Source of the DNA: Nocardia xishanensis NBRC 101358
GTDB taxonomy: Bacteria > Actinomycetota > Actinomycetes > Mycobacteriales > Mycobacteriaceae
NCBI RefSeq assembly: GCF_001613365.1
Contig: NZ_BDCF01000003.1
Span: 1-64,000, forward strand
DNA: 64,000 nt
Direction of reading: 5' to 3'
Under the pieces are notes generated by a model. That model ran no database searches and was not told the origin of the DNA. It worked only from the letters and a program-made list of their open reading frames with translations. Positions 58,401-64,000 of the stretch are shown here, piece after piece. The position numbers and the translations under genes were made by a program. Each line of letters begins with the position of its first letter. The first letter of the stretch is position 1.

Positions 58401-61400
58401 TCGAACGCGATCTGCGGCGTCGGCTGAGTCCCGAGTATCGGTCCGGTGTCCTCGTTGAGATACCGCAACAGGCCGTAGCCGATTCCGTGGTCCGGAACCG
58501 CGCGCAGCTGTTCCTTGACGGACTTGACCGCCGCTCCGACAGCTGGCCCACCGGCGCACGCGTCGTCGAGATCGATGCCCGAAAGATTCAGGCGCATCGG
58601 GAAACTCGTGGAGAACCAGCCGACCGTCCGGGTCAGATCCGAGCCAGGGACGACGCCTTCCGCACGGCCGTGCCCTTCGAGACCGATCACCATGTCCGCG
58701 AGCGGGTCGCCGGAGGCTTCCGTTGCACGCGCGCGCCGCCACTTCGTCACCGCTAGCGCCAGCGCGGTCAGTAGCCCGTCGCCCACGCTGCCGTGGAATG
58801 CCGCGGGCACGTCGGTCAACAGCGCCTCGGTCACCTCGGGGGACACGTCGACCTCGACCGCGCGGGCCGTGGCAGCCACATCGATCGCGGGGTCGAGAGG
58901 CCGAGACCCGATCACCGGATCGTCCCCGGCTGTCATCGCCCGCCACAAGTCGATCTCGGCGGCCGGCTCCGTGCGCTGGGCTGCCTCGACCAGCCCGTGC
59001 GCCCACCTGCGCATCGATGTCCCGACCGGGGCCGGATCGGGTGGCTCGCCGGACTCGATACGCGCCCATGCGGCCGCCAAGTCGGCCAGCAGCACCCGCC
59101 AGGAAGCCCTATCGATCGCCGAACGATGCACCAGCACAAGCACTCTGCCCGGCTCCGCCGCGTCGATCGGATCGAACCAGACCACCTGCATCACGATCCC
59201 GGCGCCAGGATCGAGCCGGTCCGCGGCGGCATCCAACTCCGCCGCCGCCGACGCACGGAACTCGACGCTTCCCGGCTTCCCCTCCATCGCGACCCGGTGG
59301 ACGACGTCGTCGGCTCGAACCTTCCCGACCGGCAGCACCTCCCACGTCCAGCTCCCACCCGCGTCCGGGCGCAGCCGCGCGCGCAGCATGTCGTGCCGAT
59401 CGAGTACCGCCTGCACCGTGCCCGCCAGCTTCTGCTGGTCGATACCCGCAGGCGGAGCCAGCAGAACTGCCTGCGAGAAGCGATCGAACCCCGACTTCGT
59501 GCGTTCGAGCAGCCGTCGCAGGATCGGCGTCAACGGTATCTGCCCGACACCCCCGCCGGGCAGTTCCTTCGGAAGGGAGGACGCCGCGGCGCTGTCGTCG
59601 AGAACGGCGATCTCGGCCAGCCCGGCAACCGTTTTGCGCTCGAACACGTCGCGCGCGGAGAACACCACACCCGCCGCCCCGGCCCGGGTAACCAGCTGGA
59701 TCGACATGATGCTGTCGCCGCCCAGGGCGAAGAACGAATCGTCGAGGCCGACCGCATCGATACCCAATACACCGGCGAATGCTTCGGCGATCGTGCGTTC
59801 CAGGGGTGTCTCGGGTGCTCGGAACGCCTTGTCGCCGGTGAATACCGGATCCGGTAGCGCCTTGCGATCCAGCTTGCCCCCCGAGGTCAAGGGAATCCGC
59901 TCCAGCACCATGATCGAGGACGGGACCATATAGGATGGCAACCGGCCGGTGAGGTACTCCGTGAGGATCGCGGTATCGATCGAGTTACCTGGTGCCGCAG
60001 CAACATACGAAACCAGCGACTGGGCCCCGGAATCGCTGCGGTGACCGATCGTGGCGGCGAAACCGACGGATTCATGGGCGGCGAGCGCCGCATCGATCTC
60101 CCCGAGCTCGATGCGCAGACCACGAATCTTGACCTGGAAATCCGATCGGCCGAGATGTTGGATCGCTCCGTCGGCGGTCCATCGGACCAAGTCTCCGGTG
60201 CGGTACATGCGTTCGCCGGGCGCCCATGGGCATGCGACGAAACGCGCGGCGGTCAGGCCCGCCCGGCGGTGGTATCCGCGGGCCAGCAAGGTGCCCCCGA
60301 TATACAATTCGCCTGTCACGCCGACCGGTACGGGTTGTAGCCGTCGATCGAGCACCCATGCGGAGGCACCCCGAATCGGGTTGCCGATGGTGACCGGTTC
60401 TTCTGCCGTCAACGGTGAGGCCAACGTCGCGGCGATCGTGGTCTCGGTGGGCCCGTATTCGTTGATCATGTTCCGGCCGTCGCGGCTCCATCGCTCGACC
60501 AACTCGGTGCTGCAGTCCTCGCCGCCGACCAGTAGGTTCCGCAAATCCGGTAGCGGCCAACGGGTGTGGTCGATGGTGGACAACGCCGTCGGTGTGATCA
60601 GGACGTGACTGACGTGCTCGCGGTCGAGTAGTTCGGCGAGTTCGTCGCCGCCGTAGACATCGCTGGGCGCGATGACCATGGTCGCGACCCAGTACACAGC
60701 GTCCAGTAATTCCAGTACCGACACATCGAAGCTCGGCGAAGCCAGATGCAGAACGCGAGAACCCGATCCGATTCTCATGCCGTGCCGGTGCACGGTGGCG
60801 CAGTTGCGGAGTCCGCGGTGGGTGACCGCGACGCCTTTGGGTAGTCCGGTCGATCCGGAGGTATAGAGGACGTAGGCGATGTTGTCGACACGCAGCGGGC
60901 GTACCCGGTCGCTATCGGTGACGGGGCGGCTTTCGGCCTCATCGAGGTCCTCCGGCGTCAGCCAGTCGATGTCGTCGGGTAATCGTGTTCGCGCGGAGGG
61001 CACGGTCAGACCGATCGACGCCTTGGAATCGGTCAGCATGTGGGTGATGCGTTCGACGGGATTGGTCGGGTCGATCGGCAGGAAAGCAGCGCCCGATTTG
61101 GCGATCGCCCACACCGCCAGTATGGAATCGAAGGAGCGTGGCATGCCGATCGCGACGACGTCCTCCGGGCCGATACCTCGCTGAATCAGTATCCGGGCCA
61201 ATCGATTCGAACGCTCGTCCACCTCCCGGTAGCTCAGCTGCCGCCCCTCGAAAACGATCGCCGCGGTGTTGGGACCTCTTGCGGCCGCTCCGGTCAACAG
61301 GTCGGCCAGTGTGGCGGGCGCCGCTGCGGGCGCACCGGAGCGCGACAGTAGATCAGCACGTTCGGCGACCTCGAGCACCTCGATCATCCCCACCGGGACG

Positions 61401-64000
61401 GTGGGATCGGTGGCTATCGACTCGAGTATCCGGATCCACCGGTGCGCGAGCGAGTCGATTGTCGCGGTGTCGAACAGATCCGTGGCGTAGGTGACCGCTA
61501 CCGCCATATCGCCACCGTTGTGGTTGTCCGACAGGACGACCTGCAGGTCGAAACGAGATACTTCGTTGGGGAGATCGATCACCGATACGTCGAGGCCGGG
61601 CAGTTCGAGCTTCACCTGTTCCAGATTCTGGAATGCCAGCATCACCTGGAACAGGGGGTGCCGGGACTGGGACCGCTGCGGAGCGAGTTGGTCCACCAGT
61701 TGCTCGAACGGCACGTCGGCGTGTCCGAAGGCATCCAGGTCGATCTGCCTGATTCGGCCGAGCAGGTCGGTGAACGACTCGTCGAGATCGATGTCGGTCC
61801 GCAACACGAGGGTGTTGACGAACATGCCGATCACGTCGTCGAGTTCGGCCGCGCCGCGCCCGGCGATCGGTGTGCCGATCGGTATATCGGTGGTACCGCT
61901 CAACCGGGCGAGCAGAACCGCCAGCGCGCCGTGGATCACCATGAACAGTGACGAACTATGTTGCCGTGCGAACGTTTCCAGCGCTCGCACCAATTCGGCA
62001 TCCAAGGTGTAGTCGATGGTGGCACCCCGATTGGACGCCGCCACCGGCCGTGGCCTGTCGGTCGGCAAACGAAGTTCTTCGGCAACGCCGTCCAGGGTTT
62101 CGGTCCAGTACCGGATCTGCTGGGCGGCCAGCGATTCCGGATTGTCGGGCGAGCCGAGGGTAGCTCGTTGCCACAGTGCGTAATCCGCGTATTGGACAGG
62201 CAGCGGTGTCCACGAAGGGGCTTCTCCGCTGATCCGTGCGGTGTACGCGGTCGTCACGTCGCGGGCCAGCGGCGTCATGGAGAAACCGTCCGCGGCGATG
62301 TGGTGCACCACGACGGCCAGCACGTAATCGGGCTCCTCGCCACCGGCAGCGCGGAACAAGCGGGCGCGAACCGGCGCCCGGGTGCTCACATCGAAGCCTT
62401 CGGTGACGAATTCGGTTACCGCTGTATCCAATTGGCTCGGCGGAACCGTTACCAGGTCCAGCTCGGGGTCTATCGCGTCGGCGGGTTCGATGAGCTGGAT
62501 CAGCATTCCGTCGTGGTCCGGGTACCGCGTCCGCAAAGACTCGTGCCTGCGCAGCACATCGACCATGGCCGATCGCAGGGCGTCGACGCTGAACTCGCCA
62601 CGCAACCGAATGGCGATCGGCACGTTGTATGCCCCCGAGCTGGTGTCGTACTGGTTGAAGAACCACATCCGTTGCTGGGCCGGCGCCAATGGCACCAGAT
62701 CCGGGCGCGGCCCGGCGATCAGCGGTGGGCGTTGGCGCCCCGTGCTGGAATGCTCCTCTATCCGGGTAGCGAGCACCGCTACCGTGGGCGCTTCGAACAA
62801 CAGCCGCACCGGAATCTCGGTACCCAGCGCGGCCCCGAGTCGCGCGGCGACCCGGGTCGCGACCACGCTGTCCCCGCCGAGGGCGAAGAACGAATCGTCG
62901 AGGCCGACCGCATCGATTTTCAAGACCTCGGCGAACGATTCGGCGATCCTGCGTTCGAGGGGTGTCCGGGGTGAACGGAACGCCTTGTAGTCGGTGAACA
63001 CCGGCGCCGGTAGGGCCTTGCGGTCCAGTTTGCCCACCGGCGTCAAGGGGATACGCTCCAGCACCATGATCGCGGACGGGACCATATAGGACGGCAACCG
63101 GTCGGCCAGGTACTCGGTCAGGATCGTGGTATCGATCGAACCACCGGACGCGGCAACAACATACGAAGCCAGTGACTCGCCCCCCGAATCGTTGCGATGG
63201 CCGATGGTCACGGCGAAATCGACGCTCTCATGGGTGGCGAGCGTCGTATCGATTTCGCCGAGTTCGATACGCAGACCACGGATCTTGACCTGGAAATCCG
63301 ACCGGCCGAGATGTTGGATCGCTCCATCGGCTGTCCACCGGACCACGTCCCCTGTGCGATACATGCGTTCGCCGGCCGCCCACGGACACGCTACGAAACG
63401 CTCGGCCGTCAAAGGTGCCCGGCGATGGTATCCGCGGGCCAGCAGAGGACCCGCGACATACAACTCACCCGCCACACCGACCGGCACCGGTTGCAGCCGC
63501 TGATCCAGTACCCATTGCGAGACGCCGCGGATGGGGCGACCGATCGTGACCAACTCACCCGCCACCAACGGGGAAGTCAGCGTCACGGCAATGGTGGCCT
63601 CGGTAGGCCCGTATTCGTTGAACATGTTCCGGCCGTCGTCGCTCCATCGCTCGACCAACTCGGTGCCGTAACCCTCGCCACCGACCAGCAGGTATCGCAA
63701 ATCCGGTAGCGGCCAACGGGTGTGGTCGATGGTGGACAACGCCGTCGGTGTGATCAGGACATGACTGACCTGCTCTCGGTCGAGCAGTTCGCCGAGTTCG
63801 TCGCCGCCGTAGACGTCGCTGGGCGCGATGACCATCGTCGCACCCGCGCACAACGCCAACAGCAATTCCAGTACCGAAACATCGAAGCTCGGCGAAGCCA
63901 AATGCGCGATACGAGAATTCGATTCGATGCGCATGGCATCGCGGTGCTCGGTGGCGCAGTTGCCGAGTCCGCGGTGGGTGACCGCGACGCCTTTGGGCAA
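49442..64000 (-). CDS. Nonribosomal peptide synthetase (N-terminus outside window)
   Basis: The window contains the last 4852 residues. Numbered from the right edge, domain order is A1(partial)-T1 / C2-A2-T2-E2 / C3-A3-T3-E3 / C4-A4-T4-TE. The 4'-phosphopantetheine serines are at about residues 378, 1430, 2983 and 4517 (GGDS or GGNS), and the TE nucleophile is Ser 4654 in GYSLGG. C2 has HHIAADGFS (LCL type); C3 and C4 have HHLLLDGWS and HHILIDGWS and start WPLTPLQ, as in C domains that follow an epimerase. The final thioesterase makes this the last synthetase of its line, releasing a linear or cyclic peptide. The visible modules add four residues. No MbtH-like gene is visible. Product unknown. 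Confidence 0.96.
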   Translation of the reverse strand: MPKGVAVTHRGLGNCATEHRDAMRIESNSRIAHLASPSFDVSVLELLLALCAGATMVIAPSDVYGGDELGELLDREQVSHVLITPTALSTIDHTRWPLPDLRYLLVGGEGYGTELVERWSDDGRNMFNEYGPTEATIAVTLTSPLVAGELVTIGRPIRGVSQWVLDQRLQPVPVGVAGELYVAGPLLARGYHRRAPLTAERFVACPWAAGERMYRTGDVVRWTADGAIQHLGRSDFQVKIRGLRIELGEIDTTLATHESVDFAVTIGHRNDSGGESLASYVVAASGGSIDTTILTEYLADRLPSYMVPSAIMVLERIPLTPVGKLDRKALPAPVFTDYKAFRSPRTPLERRIAESFAEVLKIDAVGLDDSFFALGGDSVVATRVAARLGAALGTEIPVRLLFEAPTVAVLATRIEEHSSTGRQRPPLIAGPRPDLVPLAPAQQRMWFFNQYDTSSGAYNVPIAIRLRGEFSVDALRSAMVDVLRRHESLRTRYPDHDGMLIQLIEPADAIDPELDLVTVPPSQLDTAVTEFVTEGFDVSTRAPVRARLFRAAGGEEPDYVLAVVVHHIAADGFSMTPLARDVTTAYTARISGEAPSWTPLPVQYADYALWQRATLGSPDNPESLAAQQIRYWTETLDGVAEELRLPTDRPRPVAASNRGATIDYTLDAELVRALETFARQHSSSLFMVIHGALAVLLARLSGTTDIPIGTPIAGRGAAELDDVIGMFVNTLVLRTDIDLDESFTDLLGRIRQIDLDAFGHADVPFEQLVDQLAPQRSQSRHPLFQVMLAFQNLEQVKLELPGLDVSVIDLPNEVSRFDLQVVLSDNHNGGDMAVAVTYATDLFDTATIDSLAHRWIRILESIATDPTVPVGMIEVLEVAERADLLSRSGAPAAAPATLADLLTGAAARGPNTAAIVFEGRQLSYREVDERSNRLARILIQRGIGPEDVVAIGMPRSFDSILAVWAIAKSGAAFLPIDPTNPVERITHMLTDSKASIGLTVPSARTRLPDDIDWLTPEDLDEAESRPVTDSDRVRPLRVDNIAYVLYTSGSTGLPKGVAVTHRGLRNCATVHRHGMRIGSGSRVLHLASPSFDVSVLELLDAVYWVATMVIAPSDVYGGDELAELLDREHVSHVLITPTALSTIDHTRWPLPDLRNLLVGGEDCSTELVERWSRDGRNMINEYGPTETTIAATLASPLTAEEPVTIGNPIRGASAWVLDRRLQPVPVGVTGELYIGGTLLARGYHRRAGLTAARFVACPWAPGERMYRTGDLVRWTADGAIQHLGRSDFQVKIRGLRIELGEIDAALAAHESVGFAATIGHRSDSGAQSLVSYVAAAPGNSIDTAILTEYLTGRLPSYMVPSSIMVLERIPLTSGGKLDRKALPDPVFTGDKAFRAPETPLERTIAEAFAGVLGIDAVGLDDSFFALGGDSIMSIQLVTRAGAAGVVFSARDVFERKTVAGLAEIAVLDDSAAASSLPKELPGGGVGQIPLTPILRRLLERTKSGFDRFSQAVLLAPPAGIDQQKLAGTVQAVLDRHDMLRARLRPDAGGSWTWEVLPVGKVRADDVVHRVAMEGKPGSVEFRASAAAELDAAADRLDPGAGIVMQVVWFDPIDAAEPGRVLVLVHRSAIDRASWRVLLADLAAAWARIESGEPPDPAPVGTSMRRWAHGLVEAAQRTEPAAEIDLWRAMTAGDDPVIGSRPLDPAIDVAATARAVEVDVSPEVTEALLTDVPAAFHGSVGDGLLTALALAVTKWRRARATEASGDPLADMVIGLEGHGRAEGVVPGSDLTRTVGWFSTSFPMRLNLSGIDLDDACAGGPAVGAAVKSVKEQLRAVPDHGIGYGLLRYLNEDTGPILGTQPTPQIAFDYVSTKIPEGMRSAGWLPVDDDLAGAEFAGARNPDMPVSAVLDITACTLDDDGRPRLRAIWSYPAGVLTADEVREVAESWRRVLTALARHTHRAGAGGRTPSDLDLVRLGQSEIERLENSYPALSDVWPLTPLQEGLLFHALVSEESMDAYLVQLVLELRGQVDPERLRRAAQLLLDRHANLRTAFVADTGAGPVQVVDEGVEVPWSELDLSGLDDDAREWDRLMAADRAARFDPARAPLLRWMLVTTRPEHHRLVLTNHHLLLDGWSTPLLLKELLILYATDGDTAILPRIRPYRDFLAEIVRRDPTASLDAWARAFDGADGPTLVAPADPGRPYTESREVLGELTEEQTASLAGLARARGVTLNTVIQMAWAIVLGAFTSRDDVTFGATVSGRPPRIAGIESMIGLFINTLPVRVRLDPAESLGQLLDRIQAEQAGLLDHHYVGLTDIERVAGPAAVFDTITVFESFPIDRGGLTADTDIAGMRLLDVTGTDGAHYPLGVIARVDTRLHVEIKYLPELFDQDTMDATLRRLLRVIGVIVADPDLPLARLDLLSPAEHRELTPVSGAPAVPEQTLPELLAAAVQRDPGAVAVVSGDRWWTYGELDAESNRLARLLIGRGVGPEASVAIGLPRSIDSVLAVWAVTKSGAAFVPVDPQYPASRIEHMLTDSGVAVGITRSEWRPRVAGPVPWLILDESEVEAEAASLSSAPVTDADRISAVRADNAAYVIYTSGSTGVPKGVVVSHRGLANLVAEECSRFGVGPSARVLNFASPSFDAAVLELLLAFAAGGRLVIAPPTVYGGGELAQIMSRTKVTHIALTPAAMGTVDPDGLDDLGTIVTGGEAPSPTLVSRWAPGRRFFNTYGPAEATILTDAGAPIAAGEPVTIGGPIRGVGEVVLDAWLRPVAIGIVGELYLAGPGLARGYRNAMGLTASRFVADPFAGPGQRMYRTGDLVRWLRLPDGSLTLEYVGRSDFQVKIRGFRVELGEVEAALAACPGVARAAANVHRNAATGDRLIGYVEPEHHADPDAAAVLAFAAERLASHMVPATVMVLDALPVTANGKVDRAALPEPDFTTGRAEFRAPATEVETTLAELFAEVLGIDTVGADDSFFALGGDSIMSIQLVTRARAAGVVFSAREVFERKTVAGLAEIAVLDDSAAATALPAELPGGGVGPVPVTPIMCWMIERGGFDRFCQWVMLSLPTGIDANGIGATVQAVIDHHDMLRARLQPEPAHASRWTLRVQPTAVPAAGLVRRVPVDVAPDSSAFAALADAEANAAAERLDPTAGVMLQLVWFDWAGQPGRLLVVAHHLVIDGVSWRILVPDLATAWAQLSAGQRPRLAPVGTSMRRWAHALNTAAENLDELDWWQSTLAADDPPIGARPIDPGVDVQATVATVEVALPTAVTRTVLTTLPRAFHGNVDDALVAALALALTRWRRRHGNAVAETLLTLESHGRHDTVLPGADLTRTVGWFTTTYPVRLDLSDIDIDDAFAAGGAAAAVVKSVKDQLRRVPDHGIGYGLLRHLNADTARVLREMPTPQVSFNYLGRLDTTPATLRDIGWMPVGDGPDGGSVQHSDAPVAALLGINAVTIDTSDGPTLTAAWEYPTGLLTSSEVTELAGLWRDAVTALAAHASRPGAGGLTPSDLDLVDLDQGAIDRLEAGRSTLDDIWPLTPLQAGLLFHAQLAEGTLDAYIVQLCLELGGRVDTDRLRRAVQALIGRHPNLRTAFVRDGAREAVQVVHQHVDVPVTEIDLAGRADTEAALEQLMNTDRRACFDVTAAPLLRFTLISTAPRQYRLLLSMHHILIDGWSTPLLIRELLTLYAGDSDPAVLPPVRPYRDYLRWLNNQDRDAAEAAWARTFEGTAEPTLLAPADRGRRPTIAAREVQVQLSQQRSAALVAVAHRQEATLNTLVEAAWAIVLATSTAREDVVFGTTVSGRPAQIPGIESMIGLFVNTVPVRIRLDHRETLAELLRRIQTEQASLLDHHHLGLAHIQRVAGPGAMFDTVTVLESYPVDRAGLSEDTDIAGMHVLGVHGRDAAHYPLGLVVHQDTQVHLTFKYLPELFTEHQIDAIADRMLRVLDTIAEHIDLPLTRLQLLSPVERATLVPVRGRPGTAMSVLPQVLTSAMAPDTEAVVCDGVRLSYRELDETSNRWARVLIEAGIGPESLVAIAVPRSIDAVIAVWAVAKSGGAFVQIDPTHPRDRITGMLTDSGAAVGMTLGVHRDQLPDTTGWLALDDPSFAAKSASASPNAITDNDRTATLWPHHPAYLMYTSGSTGIPKGVVVTHSGIADLAAETRERFGLTPAARVLGAAALTFDVSVLELLSAAAAGATLVLAPARVVAGTELAEAIEAESVTHAAFTPTVLASLPPDELDTLGTLMVGGETCPPDLAEQWIPGRTVISSYGATESTVMSCASAPWTTNGPITIGGPTRGFTAVVLDRRLRPVPPGVVGELYVSGAGLARGYHKQPTTTASRFVPDPYGPPGTRMYRTGDLVTWTADRTLQYKGRSDLQLKIRGHRIERGDIEAALCGHPDVAHAAVTIHTQPNGNDQLTGYVVPTPGTTPDAIALTTYLATRLPTHMIPTTILTLDRIPLTSTGKLDYKALPAPDRRHARFRSPSTPLQATVCDAFTRTLDIERVGVDDGFFALGGNSLAATQLVARLAESTGATVPVQWVFTDPTPQLLARRIETRLRGLDEQDPGDALSVLLPLRAAGTDPPLFCVHPAIGLAWGFSGLVQHLDPEHPVHGLQSPTLTDPTARFDTLDQLAARYVREIRSVQPHGPYHLLGYSLGGTIAHAIAVRLCRDGEQVATLAMMDTRVVTDRSIETPTPTTADLLTEFGGLAASELPADLTFEVAAELLHRQGGLFTALTAEHLETLHGDFTRLIDLTRNHRLASFDGDLIYFSSADHTSDGASPALAWNNHITGRIAEHRIPARHERMTDPDALRAIGLVLTEHFRSADAPSPQAEDHSPRCAQPPRRADSRRVV
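49520..53400 (-). other. NRPS module 4: C4-A4-T4-TE
   Basis: C4 53400-52080 (HHILIDGWS), A4 52060-50590, T4 50540-50330 (GGNSL), TE 50290-49520 (GYSLGG, Ser codon at 50039-50041). Pocket residues read as D-V-L-A-M-G-S-V-M. A4 and TE are the release module. The GATEST motif replaces the usual GPTE in the A domain. Confidence 0.7.
53440..58050 (-). other. NRPS module 3: C3-A3-T3-E3
   Basis: C3 58050-56730, A3 56690-55190, T3 55140-54940, E3 54890-53440. Pocket residues read as D-A-L-A-V-G-T-I-L. The epimerase is intact: [10 protein letters not shown] (His codons 54473-54478), LESHGR and FNYLG. So this residue should leave as D. T3 is nearly identical to T2 ([18 protein letters not shown]), indicating module duplication. 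Confidence 0.75.
58110..62700 (-). other. NRPS module 2: C2-A2-T2-E2 (epimerase likely inactive)
   Basis: C2 62700-61380, A2 61330-59850, T2 59800-59610 and E2 59560-58110, all approximate. A2 has pocket residues D-V-L-L-L-G-E-I-A. In E2 the expected HHxxxDG motif reads HRSAIDR (His codon at 59126-59128, Arg at 59123-59125), so the second, catalytic histidine is replaced. The EGHGR and TVGWF-type motifs are kept ([21 protein letters not shown]), but FNYLG has become FDYVS. Confidence 0.75.
62760..64000 (-). other. NRPS module 1 (partial): A1-T1
   Basis: The A domain enters the window just inside its core A3 motif (..[10 protein letters not shown]) and continues to [11 protein letters not shown] near 63005; the carrier site GGDSV is at 62867-62880. 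The pocket-lining residues, read by hand alignment to GrsA, are D-V-L-L-L-G-E-I-A. The same nine residues occur in A2, so both domains probably select the same amino acid. The identity of that amino acid was not assigned. Confidence 0.75.

Noticed and set aside
63990..64000. Start codon of the NRPS at the right edge
   Set aside because: The frame begins within the A3 motif of an adenylation domain, so it is internal; the real N-terminus lies outside the window.
49442..64000. NRPS internal repeats as a mobile element or CRISPR-like array
   Set aside because: The repeated blocks are homologous A, T and C domains in one reading frame, not short spaced repeats.

Overview
The window is 64 kb of very GC-rich DNA with the codon use, leaderless or short-leader starts and gene content of a mycolic-acid actinomycete, most likely a Nocardia or close relative. 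This is inferred from HutH/HutU, PucR-type proline control, many F420/LLM, DUF574 and Ser/Thr kinase genes, and a giant NRPS. There is no rRNA, tRNA, CRISPR array, transposase or phage gene, so it looks like ordinary chromosome carrying accessory islands.

Layout. 1-4.2 kb: the end of alanine dehydrogenase, an Lrp regulator, an EamA exporter behind a structured leader, and an isolated HypX-type protein. 4.2-10.3 kb: amino-acid and proline catabolism, with an APC permease, putB and pruA on the minus strand and a divergent PucR-type regulator; a 14-bp sequence recurs in the divergent promoter and upstream of the permease. 10.4-22.1 kb: family-5 uracil-DNA glycosylase, a ClpB/ClpC-like unfoldase, an orphan LutC, DUF488, a HEPN-like/GNAT fusion, a TetR/FabG pair, a secreted protein, a transmembrane Ser/Thr kinase, an HxlR/AhpD-like pair and DUF2199.

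22.2-29.4 kb: a tight five-gene minus-strand operon encoding a SWIM-like zinc protein, an unrecognised 458-aa protein, a vWA protein, a MoxR-like AAA ATPase and a DUF5682 (EreA/ChaN-like) protein. It ends at a strong hairpin and is the best candidate for a poorly described multi-protein machine. 29.7-41.1 kb: a carotenoid-desaturase-like flavoprotein, a DUF574 methyltransferase, a ferritin-like protein, hutH-hutU, a PQQ-type dehydrogenase lipoprotein, a highly structured 108-nt intergenic element, an S15-type hydrolase and a DUF5995 secreted protein.

41.3-49.4 kb: a head-to-head deletion scar between a DUF4345-like gene and a TetR gene, a second transmembrane kinase, an LLM oxidoreductase, gluconokinase, an unknown protein behind a coupled mini-ORF, an M50 protease, a Gfo/Idh/MocA oxidoreductase and a TDT transporter. 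49.4-64 kb: the last 4852 residues of a nonribosomal peptide synthetase on the minus strand, with its N-terminus outside the window. Its order is A-T / C-A-T-E / C-A-T-E / C-A-T-TE; the first epimerization domain has lost a catalytic histidine, and two adjacent A domains look like a recent duplication.
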